DNA from: Circinella umbellata
Lineage: Eukaryota > Mucoromycota > Mucoromycetes > Mucorales > Lichtheimiaceae
Reading direction: 5' to 3'
DNA length: 64,000 bases
NCBI GenBank assembly: GCA_025093555.1
Contig: JAIWNF010000025.1
Span: 1 to 64,000, forward strand
The position numbers and the translations under genes are program-made. Each line of letters starts with the position of its first letter. Position 1 is the stretch's first letter. The notes below the pieces were generated by a model. It ran no database searches and was not told the DNA's origin. It worked only from the letters and a program-made list of their open reading frames with translations. Below are positions 24,301 through 34,813 of this stretch, piece after piece.

Positions 24301-27300
24301 CTATGTTGCATTTAGTAGTGCATACACATCTGCATCATGTATTGATTTATGTTCCACATCATGCATAGACGACTCATACGACCATCATACGCTGCCTGTC
24401 AACACACCTGGATTTGTCCGTGCCCGTCTTGATCTTTGGAACTGGCGGTTAGAAAGATTGGATATGAAAACAACATCAGTAAAACTTATCAATCAAGCCA
24501 ATTTACAAGGGTGGATACCATCCTATGTGCCCATTAGTCTATCGGGTCATAATCCTGATCTTGTCATGCGTGCTCATCAATTTTTCAACAAACATGGTGC
24601 ACCTCCTGATTTAACATTGCTGGAACATGGAAGTCTTATCAATATGTCTTATGATCACCATAGGCAAAGCTGGAGATGTGAATATACACAATCAACAACT
24701 GCGACCAGCAATGATGAAGCGAATAGTGCTAGTAATAATACGTTTGCAGAAGTACGGATTCGAGAACGACCGAGACGAGGATATAACGTTGTGATTGATC
24801 CACCTCCTTCATGGGTCAAGGCTAGTACAAGAACTCATGATCCATATGGTATTTGGTTGGAAATCAATCATCGAGAAAGTGATATTATTCCACAACGCGG
24901 GAAAATATTATTACTCATTAAACCAGGGGTAGTAGAAGGTCAAGATTATTTACTGATTAATGGTGATGTTACAGCTGTACATAAAGATCTCGTCAAGTCA
25001 ATGAGAATCAAAGAAAAACAAACATCATTGGATGATACCGAAGAAGAAGACGATGGTGAATTTCCACCTCAAGTCATGCCACAACAACCTCCTCGTCATC
25101 AATCTTCTTCAACGGGTACCGTAACAGAAACAGCAACAGAAATAAAAGACAACGAATCGAAACAGGATGAAAAGGATGAAAAGAATAATAGCAATGATAT
25201 CGCAGCTACGATCGAATCTTTACCCATATCTCCTGAAACTCTTGCGCAATCTGCTTTAACATTCCTCACACGTGTATCAGATCAACAATTTGGATGGTCG
25301 AATGTATCAGACAAAAATGGGTTGAGAGTTAGTAAACGATCGGGAACAGCCAAATTGACAAATAATTCTCCCGAAAATATAATGGAAACCTTCATGGGGC
25401 CGCAAATGGAAATACCCGAACCCTCGGTTATGGTTAAGGCAACCAAGGTGATTGAAGGTTTTTCATTGGAAGAAGTAGCATCGATTGTAGCCAATACAGG
25501 AAATTTACGAAAATTATACGATGAGTCGGTAGAAGAAATGGAAGTGGTGGCGCGTACTCAAAATGGATGTCAGGTGGTCCGTCAATTAGTGAAGGGCATA
25601 TTTCCATTCAAGTAAATCTACTTTTATTGATATGATTATAAAACAGGTTAACTATTTAGAAAGAAACAAAAAAAGAAAGTAACTGACATACATTTTTTTT
25701 TTCATATTCACAGATCAAGGGAAATTTTTGTGTCTTCCTGTATAGCTCATGAAAAAGCCCATTTTACTACTAACCCATTAGCAAAACGCATTCTTTATGT
25801 TGAAGCATCTATACCCAACTTTCCAAGTTCATCTGATCCGTCAAAAAGACCGCCTGCTCTTTTCTCTCTTTCTGGATGGATTCTGGAAGCTATTGATCCA
25901 TATACTACGACCACAAATCATCCTATTCCATCTATGCGTGCAACTCATTTGGCATCTCTTGATCTTGGATCATCTGTACCAACTTATATGAGTAACTTGG
26001 TTACGAATGGTTTTCCTAAACGTATGAAGGCCATTGAAAAGTTATTGCATACACAAGGACCGCCCCCATATCTTGGACAGCCTTATGCTGCTCAAGCTTT
26101 TATGAGTGGGAAGTTGATTGATGATTTATCTGTTCAAGGGCCTATTGAATGGATTACATTGGTTACTACTTATGACAGTGATAAACATGTATTTAAGTGT
26201 GATGCAAAGTTCCAGCTACTATCGTCACCGCCGAAAAAAATGACAATAGCTACTCCTGGAAATGTATCAAGTAAATCTAATCTAAGTACATCGCTACTGA
26301 AATCAAAGCAGCAACAGCAACAGCAGCAGGGATCTTCGTTTACAGGACCAATGACAGCATCTACCAGCACAGGTACAACGATGAGTAGTAATAGTAGCGT
26401 GGTGAGTCTACCAACAAACTCCAGTGATGCACCAACTGGTAAGAGTGGACCATCTAGCAGTAGTCACCCTATTCGGCGAGGTAGCATTGCTCTAACTAAA
26501 GAACAATCAACTGCTACAGCCACAACTACAATAAAAGGATCATTGACATCATCCTCGCCACGAACTACTGACACCAATATGATTTTATTACGCGCTATTA
26601 TTGATTTGCGAAATTACAGCAAAGGATACGAAATTATGGTTAATATGAAACGACATTCTGAAAATAGCGAACAAGAAAAAGATGTCTCAAGCACACTGTC
26701 TGTCAATGTTTCTGAATTAGCACCAGAACCGTCTCATCTTGTTGCGAACACTAATTGCGAATTTATCCCCCGGAAACATGCAGTAGAAATATCGGCAACA
26801 ACAATGGTATCTTTAATACACGAGAAAATATACGCATTGGAATTAGAAGTGATACCTGTAACCGAAGAGTGCTTGCAAAATCGTGGAACACGATTAACAG
26901 TCTCTGGTGTACTTGGCGAAGATGATGGTCAATGGCATGGTATTGTGATTTTAAATGGAAAAGAAATGGATGTTGGGTCAACAATGGAAGTGGCAGCACC
27001 ATTGATAGAGATGGACAGTCCAGTATTATCACATGTTCAACACCATTTGTCACAAAAGGAAGCAGGAAGTAGTGATCAGTTAGATTCAGATTCATTACAA
27101 CTTCAAACTCAGGGTCACTTAGATGTAAAGCATCAACAGGATAGTGATATAAGTCAAGCTGGAGAAACAAACGAAGAAGCGGTATCCATGTTGGGTGGAG
27201 GTGTGGTAGCAGCAGCTCTTGGTGGAGTTTCTGCAAGTGTTAATGTAAGTGTATCTATTTACTGGAGTCCCATATCATTTTTATGCACACAAATATATGC

Positions 27301-27850
27301 ATGCTAAACCATATTTTAAATATAGCAAATCCAAGATTTCCGTGTAAGAATGCTTTTACCGTTCCGAAATTCAACATCTTTTTTATCTGGTACATCTGTT
27401 GATCGCAATGCTGATTTTGAATCACCTGACTCATCGCCATCCAATTCATCTGATGAAGGAGAAGGAAAAGAAAAATTGATTTTCTCACCTTTAACTGACA
27501 ATGATGACCGTCAACAACGACAACGTCGTCGATATCGTAGTATTAGTCGATATAGATCTACATCTGACGTTGCTATCAAACGAAACTCACCATCATCAAG
27601 AGGAGGGGCATATTCAATGGCGACGGTGAAGGATGACATAAATCATCATCGCATTACGGGAACAAGAATCAACAAAAGTGGATTTTTAGTCATAATTTTA
27701 TTATTATCACTTATATTAATTGTAACTATACGGATACCAGCCAAAGATGAGGTGCTGGGCACCTATCTTAGCGCAACACATTTACGGCAATTGTGTAAAA
27801 TACCATGGATGGGTGGTTGGCATATTGAAATCATTGCTGTTCACCAATAA
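21319..27850 (+). CDS. Large protein with three START-like lipid-binding modules and a C-terminal membrane anchor, nine exons
   Basis: Exons 21319-21335, 21492-21772, 21859-21949, 22041-23501, 23598-24028, 24126-24219, 24292-25611, 25714-27244 and 27326-27850 form one frame of ~1,916 aa. A short leader with a coiled-coil-like start (LLQHENERLKSRLDILRG) precedes three START-like regions. START 1 (~25-240) has WHALFQSVGTRKLWDQMMDN. START 2 (~690-900) has WHVLQS, VWKDCSVWDVKAVV, GFWTVSARDYV and GWIPSYVP, a textbook START pattern. START 3 (~1105-1350) has VVRQLVKGIFPFKSREIFVS, SMRATHLASLDLG and SSVPTYMSNLV. Each ends in a related HGAPPD/QGPPPY signature and is followed by a beta-rich segment with an NGKE-type motif. 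A hydrophobic helix (FLVIILLLSLILIVTIRIP) lies at ~1861-1880, with ~36 residues after it. The likely role is membrane-anchored lipid transfer; the ligand is unknown. Exon 1 (17 nt) is the least certain part. Confidence 0.82.
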
Positions 27851-28103
27851 AGCTAATAATTATTAGCGCTTTTCAGTTTGGTACACAATGGCGCAAACTT
27901 GGAAAATGTTTCAATAAATACTTTTATCATCGCCTCCAGGAACGAAAACAACATCTCATCACAGCACTCCTCTAATATACTCACTCGTTTATTTTTATTT
28001 TTACTTCACTCCTCTGTCACCACCATTGACACTTTCTGTAAATAAATCACCTATTTTTTAAAAAATACAATAATCTATTTTCTACTACTTTTGTGGTGCA
28101 TAT
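27851..28103. other. 3' flank of the multi-START gene
   Basis: AT-rich trailer. It has several AATAAA-like and TAAATAAAT words and no coding signal. The accessory island begins immediately to its right. Confidence 0.4.
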
Positions 28104-28111
28104 ATTCACAG

Positions 28112-28703
28112 GGGTGCCATAATTTTTGGGTACTTCCATTTTTAGTAATTGAAGTAAAGCAGTCAATTTTTCTAGTCAAGTAGAATGGAGGAAGTCGATG
28201 TTTGCTGCTTTAGCATTATTATCCTTTTACTATTTAATTTACATTGTCTTCTACTCTATTACTTCCTCTCTCTTTTGTCTCATTTGTATTTTTGCTCTTC
28301 CGTTGGCACACCCCTCTGATTTATTAATTATACGTGTGACTATCATAATAAAAATTTAATCTTGTATATTTATAAAAAAAAGGAAGTCGATGTTTGAGTC
28401 CTTTTGGGCCTTATAGCTTTACTCTTATTTTTGTTATTTGCTATTGTTTTTTATATAAAATTTCATAGCTGATAATATTGACTGAAGTATGGGGTATTAG
28501 TAAGTTGAATGAGGTATATCGTAGTACCCAAAAATAAACAAAAATCTGAAAAGAAAATAAAAAGATACCTTTCTTCAGGCACTTTTGGGTAGTTTAGGGT
28601 AGTTTTAGGCTTCTTCGGTGGCGAAGTACCCAAATTTCCAGAGGCCAAGTACCTAAAAACCCCAAATTAGGAAGGTTTACTACCCAAATTTTTAGTGCAC
28701 CTT
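28112..28703. mobile_element. Miniature inverted-repeat element, hAT-like (non-autonomous)
   Basis: The termini are imperfect inverted repeats. The left end begins GGGTGCCATAATTTTTGGG; the right end, read on the other strand, begins AGGTGCACTAAAAATTTGGG. The element is bracketed by an identical direct repeat ATTCACAG at 28104-28111 and 28704-28711; the preceding T also matches. An 8-bp target duplication is the hAT hallmark. The interior has no ORF. It contains a 16-bp direct repeat (AGGAAGTCGATGTTTG near 28188 and 28382) and further GGGTA/TACCC subterminal words between 28580 and 28690. Confidence 0.7.
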
Positions 28704-29321
28704 ATTCACAGTGAAGATGTTTAAGTTTGTTCCTTCAAATAACGCTCGTTTGTTAAGTAAACAGTAGGTTGCAATTTTTATTTGCGTCACTAGCCTGAAA
28801 TCTAGCTTCATTAACTGGATCTTATACGTAAACTTGTAAGTGAAATTAAATCGCGTCAAAAGGAATAATGCAGCGTACATAAGTCCGAAACATATATATC
28901 ACAGGATTGATTTATTTTTTACTTTACTGAGTGTAAATACTGGCCCATTATGATAATTATTGTAATATGTATGGGTGGTGCAGTTGTGTGAATGAGAAGG
29001 TTAATTTTGGAACAACGTATATGTGGATAAAGAACATTTAAAGTATGATTGGGTTGATTGAGTCCTAGTGATACACGACCTCATGACCTCGCGATCTCGA
29101 CAATGCGTGCAAGAAAGCACAGCTAGCATGGTCCCGTTTGTAGGCGATTTTATGATATGTTACTTTATTTATTAGGCAAGTACTCCATATCGCCAATGGT
29201 TGATAATAGTTATAATGATGACTAGTGTTATTGTTACTTAATACATTAGCCTTAATAGTTGTACGTGTATATATATATAATATATATATATAAACTAACT
29301 CGAAGCTCTTTCTCATACATA

Positions 29322-29995
29322 CACCACCGCTAAAAATTGCATGTAATTACCTTATTCTCTATGAATATGCATGAAAAAAGACAATCATTCATTTCTATGG
29401 AAATAAATCCATGAATCTCTATTACAAAAATTAACGAATCTGAGTGACAATGTATGATTCTGAATGATTTAGATGGATTTGCATACGTAAAACTGAACAA
29501 ATAGCTTTAAAAAAATCTATGAATATGAAGGAAAATGCATGCTTTGTAAATATGAGTGATAATCTATGAAATCGCATACTTATACTTTGTGAACCCATGA
29601 TCGTTTGAAAAGAAGTAGTATTCCCACGCACTTCTTTTACTACTTTTCTCATTATCTCATATAGTTACGTAATGACCCACAAAAAGAAAAACTTTATTAT
29701 TGAAAGTGACTATCATAATATAGTACGTAGAAGTGGTTTTAACCATGTTTTAGCCCCGGTATAATGTAAATGTTCATAAAGTAGAATAAATATCATTTGA
29801 AAACTAGGTGCTGAAAATCCATGAACCTTCATGAATCTGTATATAAATAGGTACTAGATATGACTGAATATCTATGAGTGTGCATGGATCTATGGATCTC
29901 CATGAACTGACACTTTTCATAGAAATTCATGTCATTAGTAATGATGCAGATTCATGGAAATTCATTCATTTCTATTACTCATTTTAGCCGTGGTG
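29322..29995. mobile_element. Putative inverted-repeat element rich in CATGAAT words
   Basis: The left end reads CACCACCGCTAAAAATTG. The right end on the opposite strand reads CACCACGGCTAAAATGAG, an inverted repeat of about 15 bp with few mismatches. The ~670 bp between is packed with imperfect copies of TCTATGAAT, CATGAATCT and their complements on both strands, as in transposons with repeated subterminal transposase sites. I could not find a convincing target-site duplication, so the ends and superfamily stay open. No ORF. Confidence 0.5.
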
Positions 29996-30130
29996 ATTAT
30001 TTCTTTATGTTTCCTTGACATGCTACAAGGTGTGTGGTGATACAAGGTATTGGAATGAGACCACTAATATATAATATTCTGAAGTAATGATATTTAATTG
30101 TAACCATTACTAGTTAGCTTAAAAACTGTA

Positions 30131-30262
30131 GGTTGCAGCCATGATGGCCTCAATTTCATGTCGCAACCATGATAACAATACTTATCCATGTTACAACCGT
30201 GTTAACTATAGCGATTCATGTTGCAACCATGTCAACTATAGTGATCCATTTGCAGCCGTGAT
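30131..30262. repeat. 30-bp tandem repeat, about four and a half degenerate copies
   Basis: Units start at 30157, 30187, 30217 and 30247, with a partial unit at 30131, so the period is exactly 30 bp. The consensus begins CATGTTGCAACCATG and continues with TAACTATAGTGATC. Divergence between copies is about 10-25%. It lies in non-coding DNA of the accessory island. Confidence 0.75.
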
Positions 30263-30984
30263 GGGGATATGTATCTATATGAAAACCGTGGAACATAGTT
30301 ATCAGAAATACTGTTAAGTTTGTATTTAAGCTGAATGCTGATATGTAAACGGAATAATTTAAGTTATAATAGTAGAAATGAGTCTACGCCGTTACTAATA
30401 GTAGTATATTATAGCAGATCAGCTTATTTCTTTAAAGAAATAATTCTTAGCTATAAGTTATGTATAGGAATATACTATACTGTACGTACAGTATTAAAAA
30501 AGTAAGTAGATGTTATATATCAAATTATTATGAATACGTATGTACGTATAGTATTAATATCATATTATTTAATAATAATATTTATAATTATGATTATTGT
30601 TATATATAATGTTTTAAATACTTATACATAATAAAGGTGCATATACTTTACCGAACAAAAGATAGTCTTACTGGGACATATCTACATTACATATCATATA
30701 GCAATACTATTTTTACGTATAAAGGAAGTGTATTATTACTCTTTGATAATTATTATTATATTTAACCAATACCCGGGACACCATTAACAAATGTCTGTAA
30801 ATGATAATAGATGTTTTAGATTTTATGGTAGAAAATAACGTGATAATCTCAGCATGTCAAACTGTGAGTTTTAACCGCATATATAGCATGTTCTTGAATT
30901 CATAACAGATCATTATTCTAAAAGTCAAACTATGACAATGGGGACGACAGAAATAAGAACGATAGAAAAACAAATATTTTTTAT
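30263..30984. other. AT-rich spacer left of the nuclease-like gene
   Basis: No gene. It contains two related ACGTAC/ACGTAT-AGTATTA words (near 30483 and 30543) and long TAAT/ATTAT tracts. It forms the 3' flank of the minus-strand PD-(D/E)XK-like gene. Confidence 0.35.
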
Positions 30985-32012
30985 TCATCTTTTGGCACGA
31001 AAGTAGGCTGTTTTTGCACTATGCACCTTGGTATACTTTTTAAACAGTCCTTTTTCTTTTGCAAGTTCAAAGCATTTTTTCCAATCCATACGTTTGGCTT
31101 TTTCTTCGCGGTAAGAGTCAACGAATTGCCAATCAGGATTTATTTTCTTGATACGAGCAGCTGAACTAGCAGTAGGTTCGTTTGCCGCAGAAGGGTAAGG
31201 GCTGATTTTGTGTTTCTTTTTGAAATCATTTATATATTTAATACCGTTATCGAGACAATCAATAGTACGTTTGCGAGCAGCGTCATCAGAAACATCTTCA
31301 GCTAATAACCTCTTAGCCATAGCTAATTGGTCATACGATTCAGTACAAACTTTTTCTAAAGCATCATCTTTGTCTTGATCAGCAGCGAGTTCACCTTCAA
31401 AAATATGTTTTGCAATATTGTAAAGAAGTTGAACAGTAGCATCATCATGTCTTTTAATATGAAGTAAAGAAGTTTGTTGTTCAACAAAGAAATGAGCAAG
31501 AGCAACAACTGGTTCCAAAGGAGTTTTATCTTCGAAGTTCAGTATTGATTCTTTGTTGATCAAAAAACAAGACTTAGCCCAACCATGTGAAGGCAATTCC
31601 TTCATAAAAGATATACGATTAGAAACGGAACTCATTTCAAGAAGTTCATTGGAAGTGTAGTGAATACAAATAGCTATCACGATCGGTAACACGGAGTACT
31701 CCTTCTGAACTGATAAAGAATACTCCATGAGTTTTCTATAGAAGTTCATATTTGCGGTGTGTTGTACTTCGATCAAGATTGGAGGAAGATCTTTAAGCTC
31801 GTTTATCTTGATTGGGCAGTAAAGGACATCTGATTTTGTATAGTTTGGCCATTTTGTTGGCTTGGTGATATATTTGTCTTTTGCAGCTTCGCCTAAATAA
31901 GTTAATAGTAGTTAATGGCTATTCCTAAATCTTTTCAATATCTATACTTACCAATAACTTTTGTAACGATCATGTTTATTACATGTTTGTCATCTAGAAT
32001 CGACTTGCTCAT
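30985..32012 (-). CDS. PD-(D/E)XK nuclease-like orphan protein (Mucoromycota-expanded type), two exons
   Basis: Exons 32012-31952 and 31892-30985 join in frame to 322 aa. The N-terminal ~110 residues show the arrangement of PD-(D/E)XK/YhgA-like nuclease relatives. A KSDVLYCP beta-strand carries an Asp. It is followed by LPPILIEVQH (E-x-Q replacing E-x-K), a helix with MNFYRKLMEYSLSVQKEY, and the strand LPIVIAICIHYTS. The remainder is helical and ends in a Lys-rich tail. From memory such proteins form large families in Mucoromycota genomes, sometimes tied to mobile DNA; that is recollection, not a search. The frame stays open upstream of the chosen ATG (YSPGTDL precedes MSKSILDD). The true N-terminus may therefore lie further upstream or have been lost. 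Function is unproven. Confidence 0.7.
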
Positions 32013-32051
32013 AAGGTCAGTGCCAGGAGAATATTTTTTAGATAAAGTAAA

Positions 32052-32108
32052 ATAGGGAAACACGAAAAAGGTGTACAATCAAAAGGGAAACGCGAAAAAA
32101 GGTGTACA
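32052..32108. repeat. Two-copy direct repeat beside the nuclease-like gene
   Basis: A block GGGAAACACGAAAAAGGTG plus TACAAT is followed 30 bp later by GGGAAACGCGAAAAAAGGTG plus TACAAT. It lies just upstream of the minus-strand nuclease-like gene start. Confidence 0.7.
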
Positions 32109-32542
32109 ATACTTTTTGAAATTCCGCAATTCCAGTCATAAAAAAGGTGTATGGCTCATGCACCTTTCTACACAATATCTCAAGTATTTTTTCAAAACCA
32201 AATATTTACTGAATCAAAAGAAATATTACGTTTTTATCTTTCATATAATGAGAAATAGTGTTATAATTTTATACTTTTTGTAATATGAAAAAACCAGAAA
32301 CCAAATCAGTTATTTTTATACCAAATATAGAATCATACATTGTACTTTAGTTTTTCTTGGGGAATTTGATGATTATTTTTTTTTTTTTGCATGAAGGGAC
32401 TGCAAAAAAAATTACCAAGCCAAGATACCCCTCCAAAGTCCGAAACTCACAAACGCTATTTGTTTTTTTTTGGGAGGGTGGTGAGATTTTTTTTTTCTTA
32501 CATAACGCGAAAGGTGCAAATACGCTGCTCCAAGTAGGGTAT

Positions 32543-33504
32543 ATGTCTGATGAAGAGACAGATGACGAGTATGAGGGAGAGGCTGGGAAGCGTGTTGTCG
32601 TTTGGCAACCACAATGGAGAAATGAGAAGGTATGTATATTTACCATAATAATTGACTACTGTAGTAGGTCTCTTTTTGCTTGCGACAAAAGTAATTCAGT
32701 TCGTTTTGTGTTCTGATGTGCTCGACATGTAGCGATCGTTTGTGCCACGTGCAACTCTCAGGCAACGTGTTAATAGGTGTACACGGTGAGATCTTGAAAC
32801 GACAGCTACAAGAATGCGGCTACTATTACCCCCAGCAGTCGTTGCCAACATAACCATGACTCGTCCCATATGCTTGCTATGACCATTCAATCGCAGTATA
32901 AAACCTTCAACCGAATGGTAAGACATAAAGATATAGCTTAATGCCCACTTAATTTAGTACTGATTGTATTGCCTCCTAGTGTCTTTGCTCTTCTTCATTT
33001 TAGGGACCGTTCATCTGCAGCAAGCTTTTATTACATATATAACATACAAAAAACACCATCTGTAAAAGACTTCCAAATGTCGTCGTTAATCCCAGCTTAC
33101 TCAACAACATTCCTGCTCAATATATAAGTTTATAGCGTGTAAACTATAACATTGACACGTATAAAAATTGGTTAATAACTGTTATTTTTGTTTAGGAACC
33201 TACTGCACAGCCCCGGATCAGTCCAGTTTCATCTGCATGCAAATGTTCCAGTAGTAATCACGACTATCAAAGTAACAACGACAACCCTGTGAATAATAAT
33301 ACTCATAACAACTACAGCACAACTGAAAACATTGTACATAACACCAGTACCACTGACAACCATAATAATACTCATAACAACAACAACAACAACGCTGCGA
33401 TCAATGACAACACCTGGATCAGTGACGTTGGAAATGCTAAAAGGAAGCTGAAAAGAAGTATCGAGGAGAAGGAACACGAACTCTACGTTCTACGTAAAAA
33501 ATAA
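32543..33504 (+). pseudogene. Gene fragment: acidic segment plus Asn-rich coiled C-terminus, probably a remnant
   Basis: Two stretches look coding. The first (32543-32629, following an AG acceptor near 32538) encodes MSDEETDDEYEG...VVVWQPQWRNEK and ends at a GTATGT donor. The second (33196-33504, after a TTTAG acceptor) encodes EPTAQPRISPVSSACKCSS, a Thr/Asn/His-rich tract and a Lys/Glu-rich end. They join in phase across 566 bp. The acidic-DDE followed by a VVxxPxWR pattern resembles proteins I associate with mucoralean mobile or expanded families, but no catalytic domain is present and the 5' portion is missing. It could instead be a genuine small gene with unseen 5' exons. Confidence 0.35.
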
Positions 33505-34256
33505 AGATCTTAGAAGATCTTACATGTTAATCATCGGCTGAATAAATTGTTAAAGTGTACTGTTGTCTTTCAGTTTGGGCTTTCAATAGATGGTATTAGG
33601 TTATCTTTCGTGGGTGGCATTAGGTCTGCCTTCATGGTAGGCGTTTTTGGGTTGGATTGCTGATATTAATGAATGGTTGAATTGGATCCTTTTGATCAGA
33701 CATTTATCCTTCGAAAGGATTATAACCATTATTGATCCGAGTTACCTTGGGCTTGGCATTGATACACTCTTTTATTGTTTATTTTAGTTTAAATGGCGCG
33801 TAGTATGTCGTTGCTCGATCATACTAGTTTTCTTTTTAAATGAGATCTGTACACTTCCATATTGTGTAATATAGATTTAAGGAGTGTTATGTTAGAATAC
33901 GACAAGCGGGTAATGCCAGGATACATCATACATATTACCGAGAGCTGAGAATACAAGGTACTTTACGTGTCGTCTCTATGTCCACCAACCGTGAATTCTA
34001 TCACAGGACTGTGATCAAAATTAAAAGCTGGTGTCAAGTGCAAGTTTCTAACAAAGGAGGACTCTTTAACATCATGCATCATTAGTTCTACCAAGCATGT
34101 TACCGCCAGTGGTTGTTAAGGATGGACTTTGTAGGCTGTATCCTGGAAGAGCAAAAACATAATTCGCCAAATAATAAAACATAGGCTGCGAAGTTAAAAT
34201 TCCTTGGATGCCAACATATAAAAAAGCACATAAGTTGCTTTTTTTATAATATATAA
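33505..34256. other. Non-coding spacer of the accessory island
   Basis: No ORF of note. There is a short AAGATCTT duplication near 33505-33521 and higher G+C than the typical intergenic DNA here. The 22-bp array begins to its right; outlying GCCAA words already occur at 34166 and 34211. Confidence 0.35.
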
Positions 34257-34420
34257 GCCAAACGCCAAAGTAAAATTCACCTAAAGCCAAATTGGAATTT
34301 TGACCATGCCAAAATAAAAAATCAAATGCCAGGTTAAAAACCTTGTCAGCCAACCTGATCTTCATCATGAGCCAAATGGAAATTGGTATTCCGCCAAGTT
34401 GAAAAGTAAGGCACGCCAAC
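34257..34420. repeat. Degenerate array with 22-bp period marked by GCCAA
   Basis: GCC words, mostly GCCAA, start at 34264, 34286, 34308, 34328, 34349, 34371, 34393 and 34415. The spacings are 22, 22, 20, 21, 22, 22 and 22 bp. Inter-word sequence is A/T-rich and only loosely conserved (GCCAA-ATTGGAATT type). The 115-codon minus-strand ORF that overlaps it is a by-product of the repeat. Confidence 0.7.
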
Positions 34421-34656
34421 CATTAGTGAAGATCCTGTACTTTTTTCATATTTGCTTGTACAACCTGAAACAAATTTCTATCTCGAAAAAGAAATCTTTT
34501 TTTTTTTTTGACTGCAAAACTCCCCCCCTTTTTTTTTCTCTTTTTTACCCCTCTCTGTTCTTTTAATTATCCCTCCTCCCGTCCCTATTCTTTCTCTCCT
34601 CTCTCACAGACACACACACACTCCCTCCCTCCCGTCAATATACCAACATAAATATC

Positions 34657-34782
34657 ATGCCCGGATATCAAACTCGCCGGACGTTTATAAAGAGGGACCA
34701 ACTCTTGCCAACTACAAATGCAAATGGCAAGTTAAAACGTAATGTAAATTCAATATATTTTTTATAATATATTAAACATATA

Positions 34783-34813
<31 letters not shown>

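Noticed and set aside
22737..26330. Reading the multi-START locus as three separate genes
   Set aside because: Splice phases join all nine exons in one frame, there are no intervening promoters or stops outside short GT..AG introns, and START 3 is split across an exon junction (25611/25714).
26763..27236. 157-codon minus-strand ORF opposite the multi-START gene
   Set aside because: Shadow ORF. The plus frame continues a conserved protein across the same bases.
29322..30262. CRISPR-like repeat arrays
   Set aside because: The genome is eukaryotic, the repeats are degenerate, there are no unique equal-length spacers and no cas genes.
34072..34419. 115-codon minus-strand ORF
   Set aside because: Its apparent protein repeats come from the 22-bp GCCAA DNA array; no family features.
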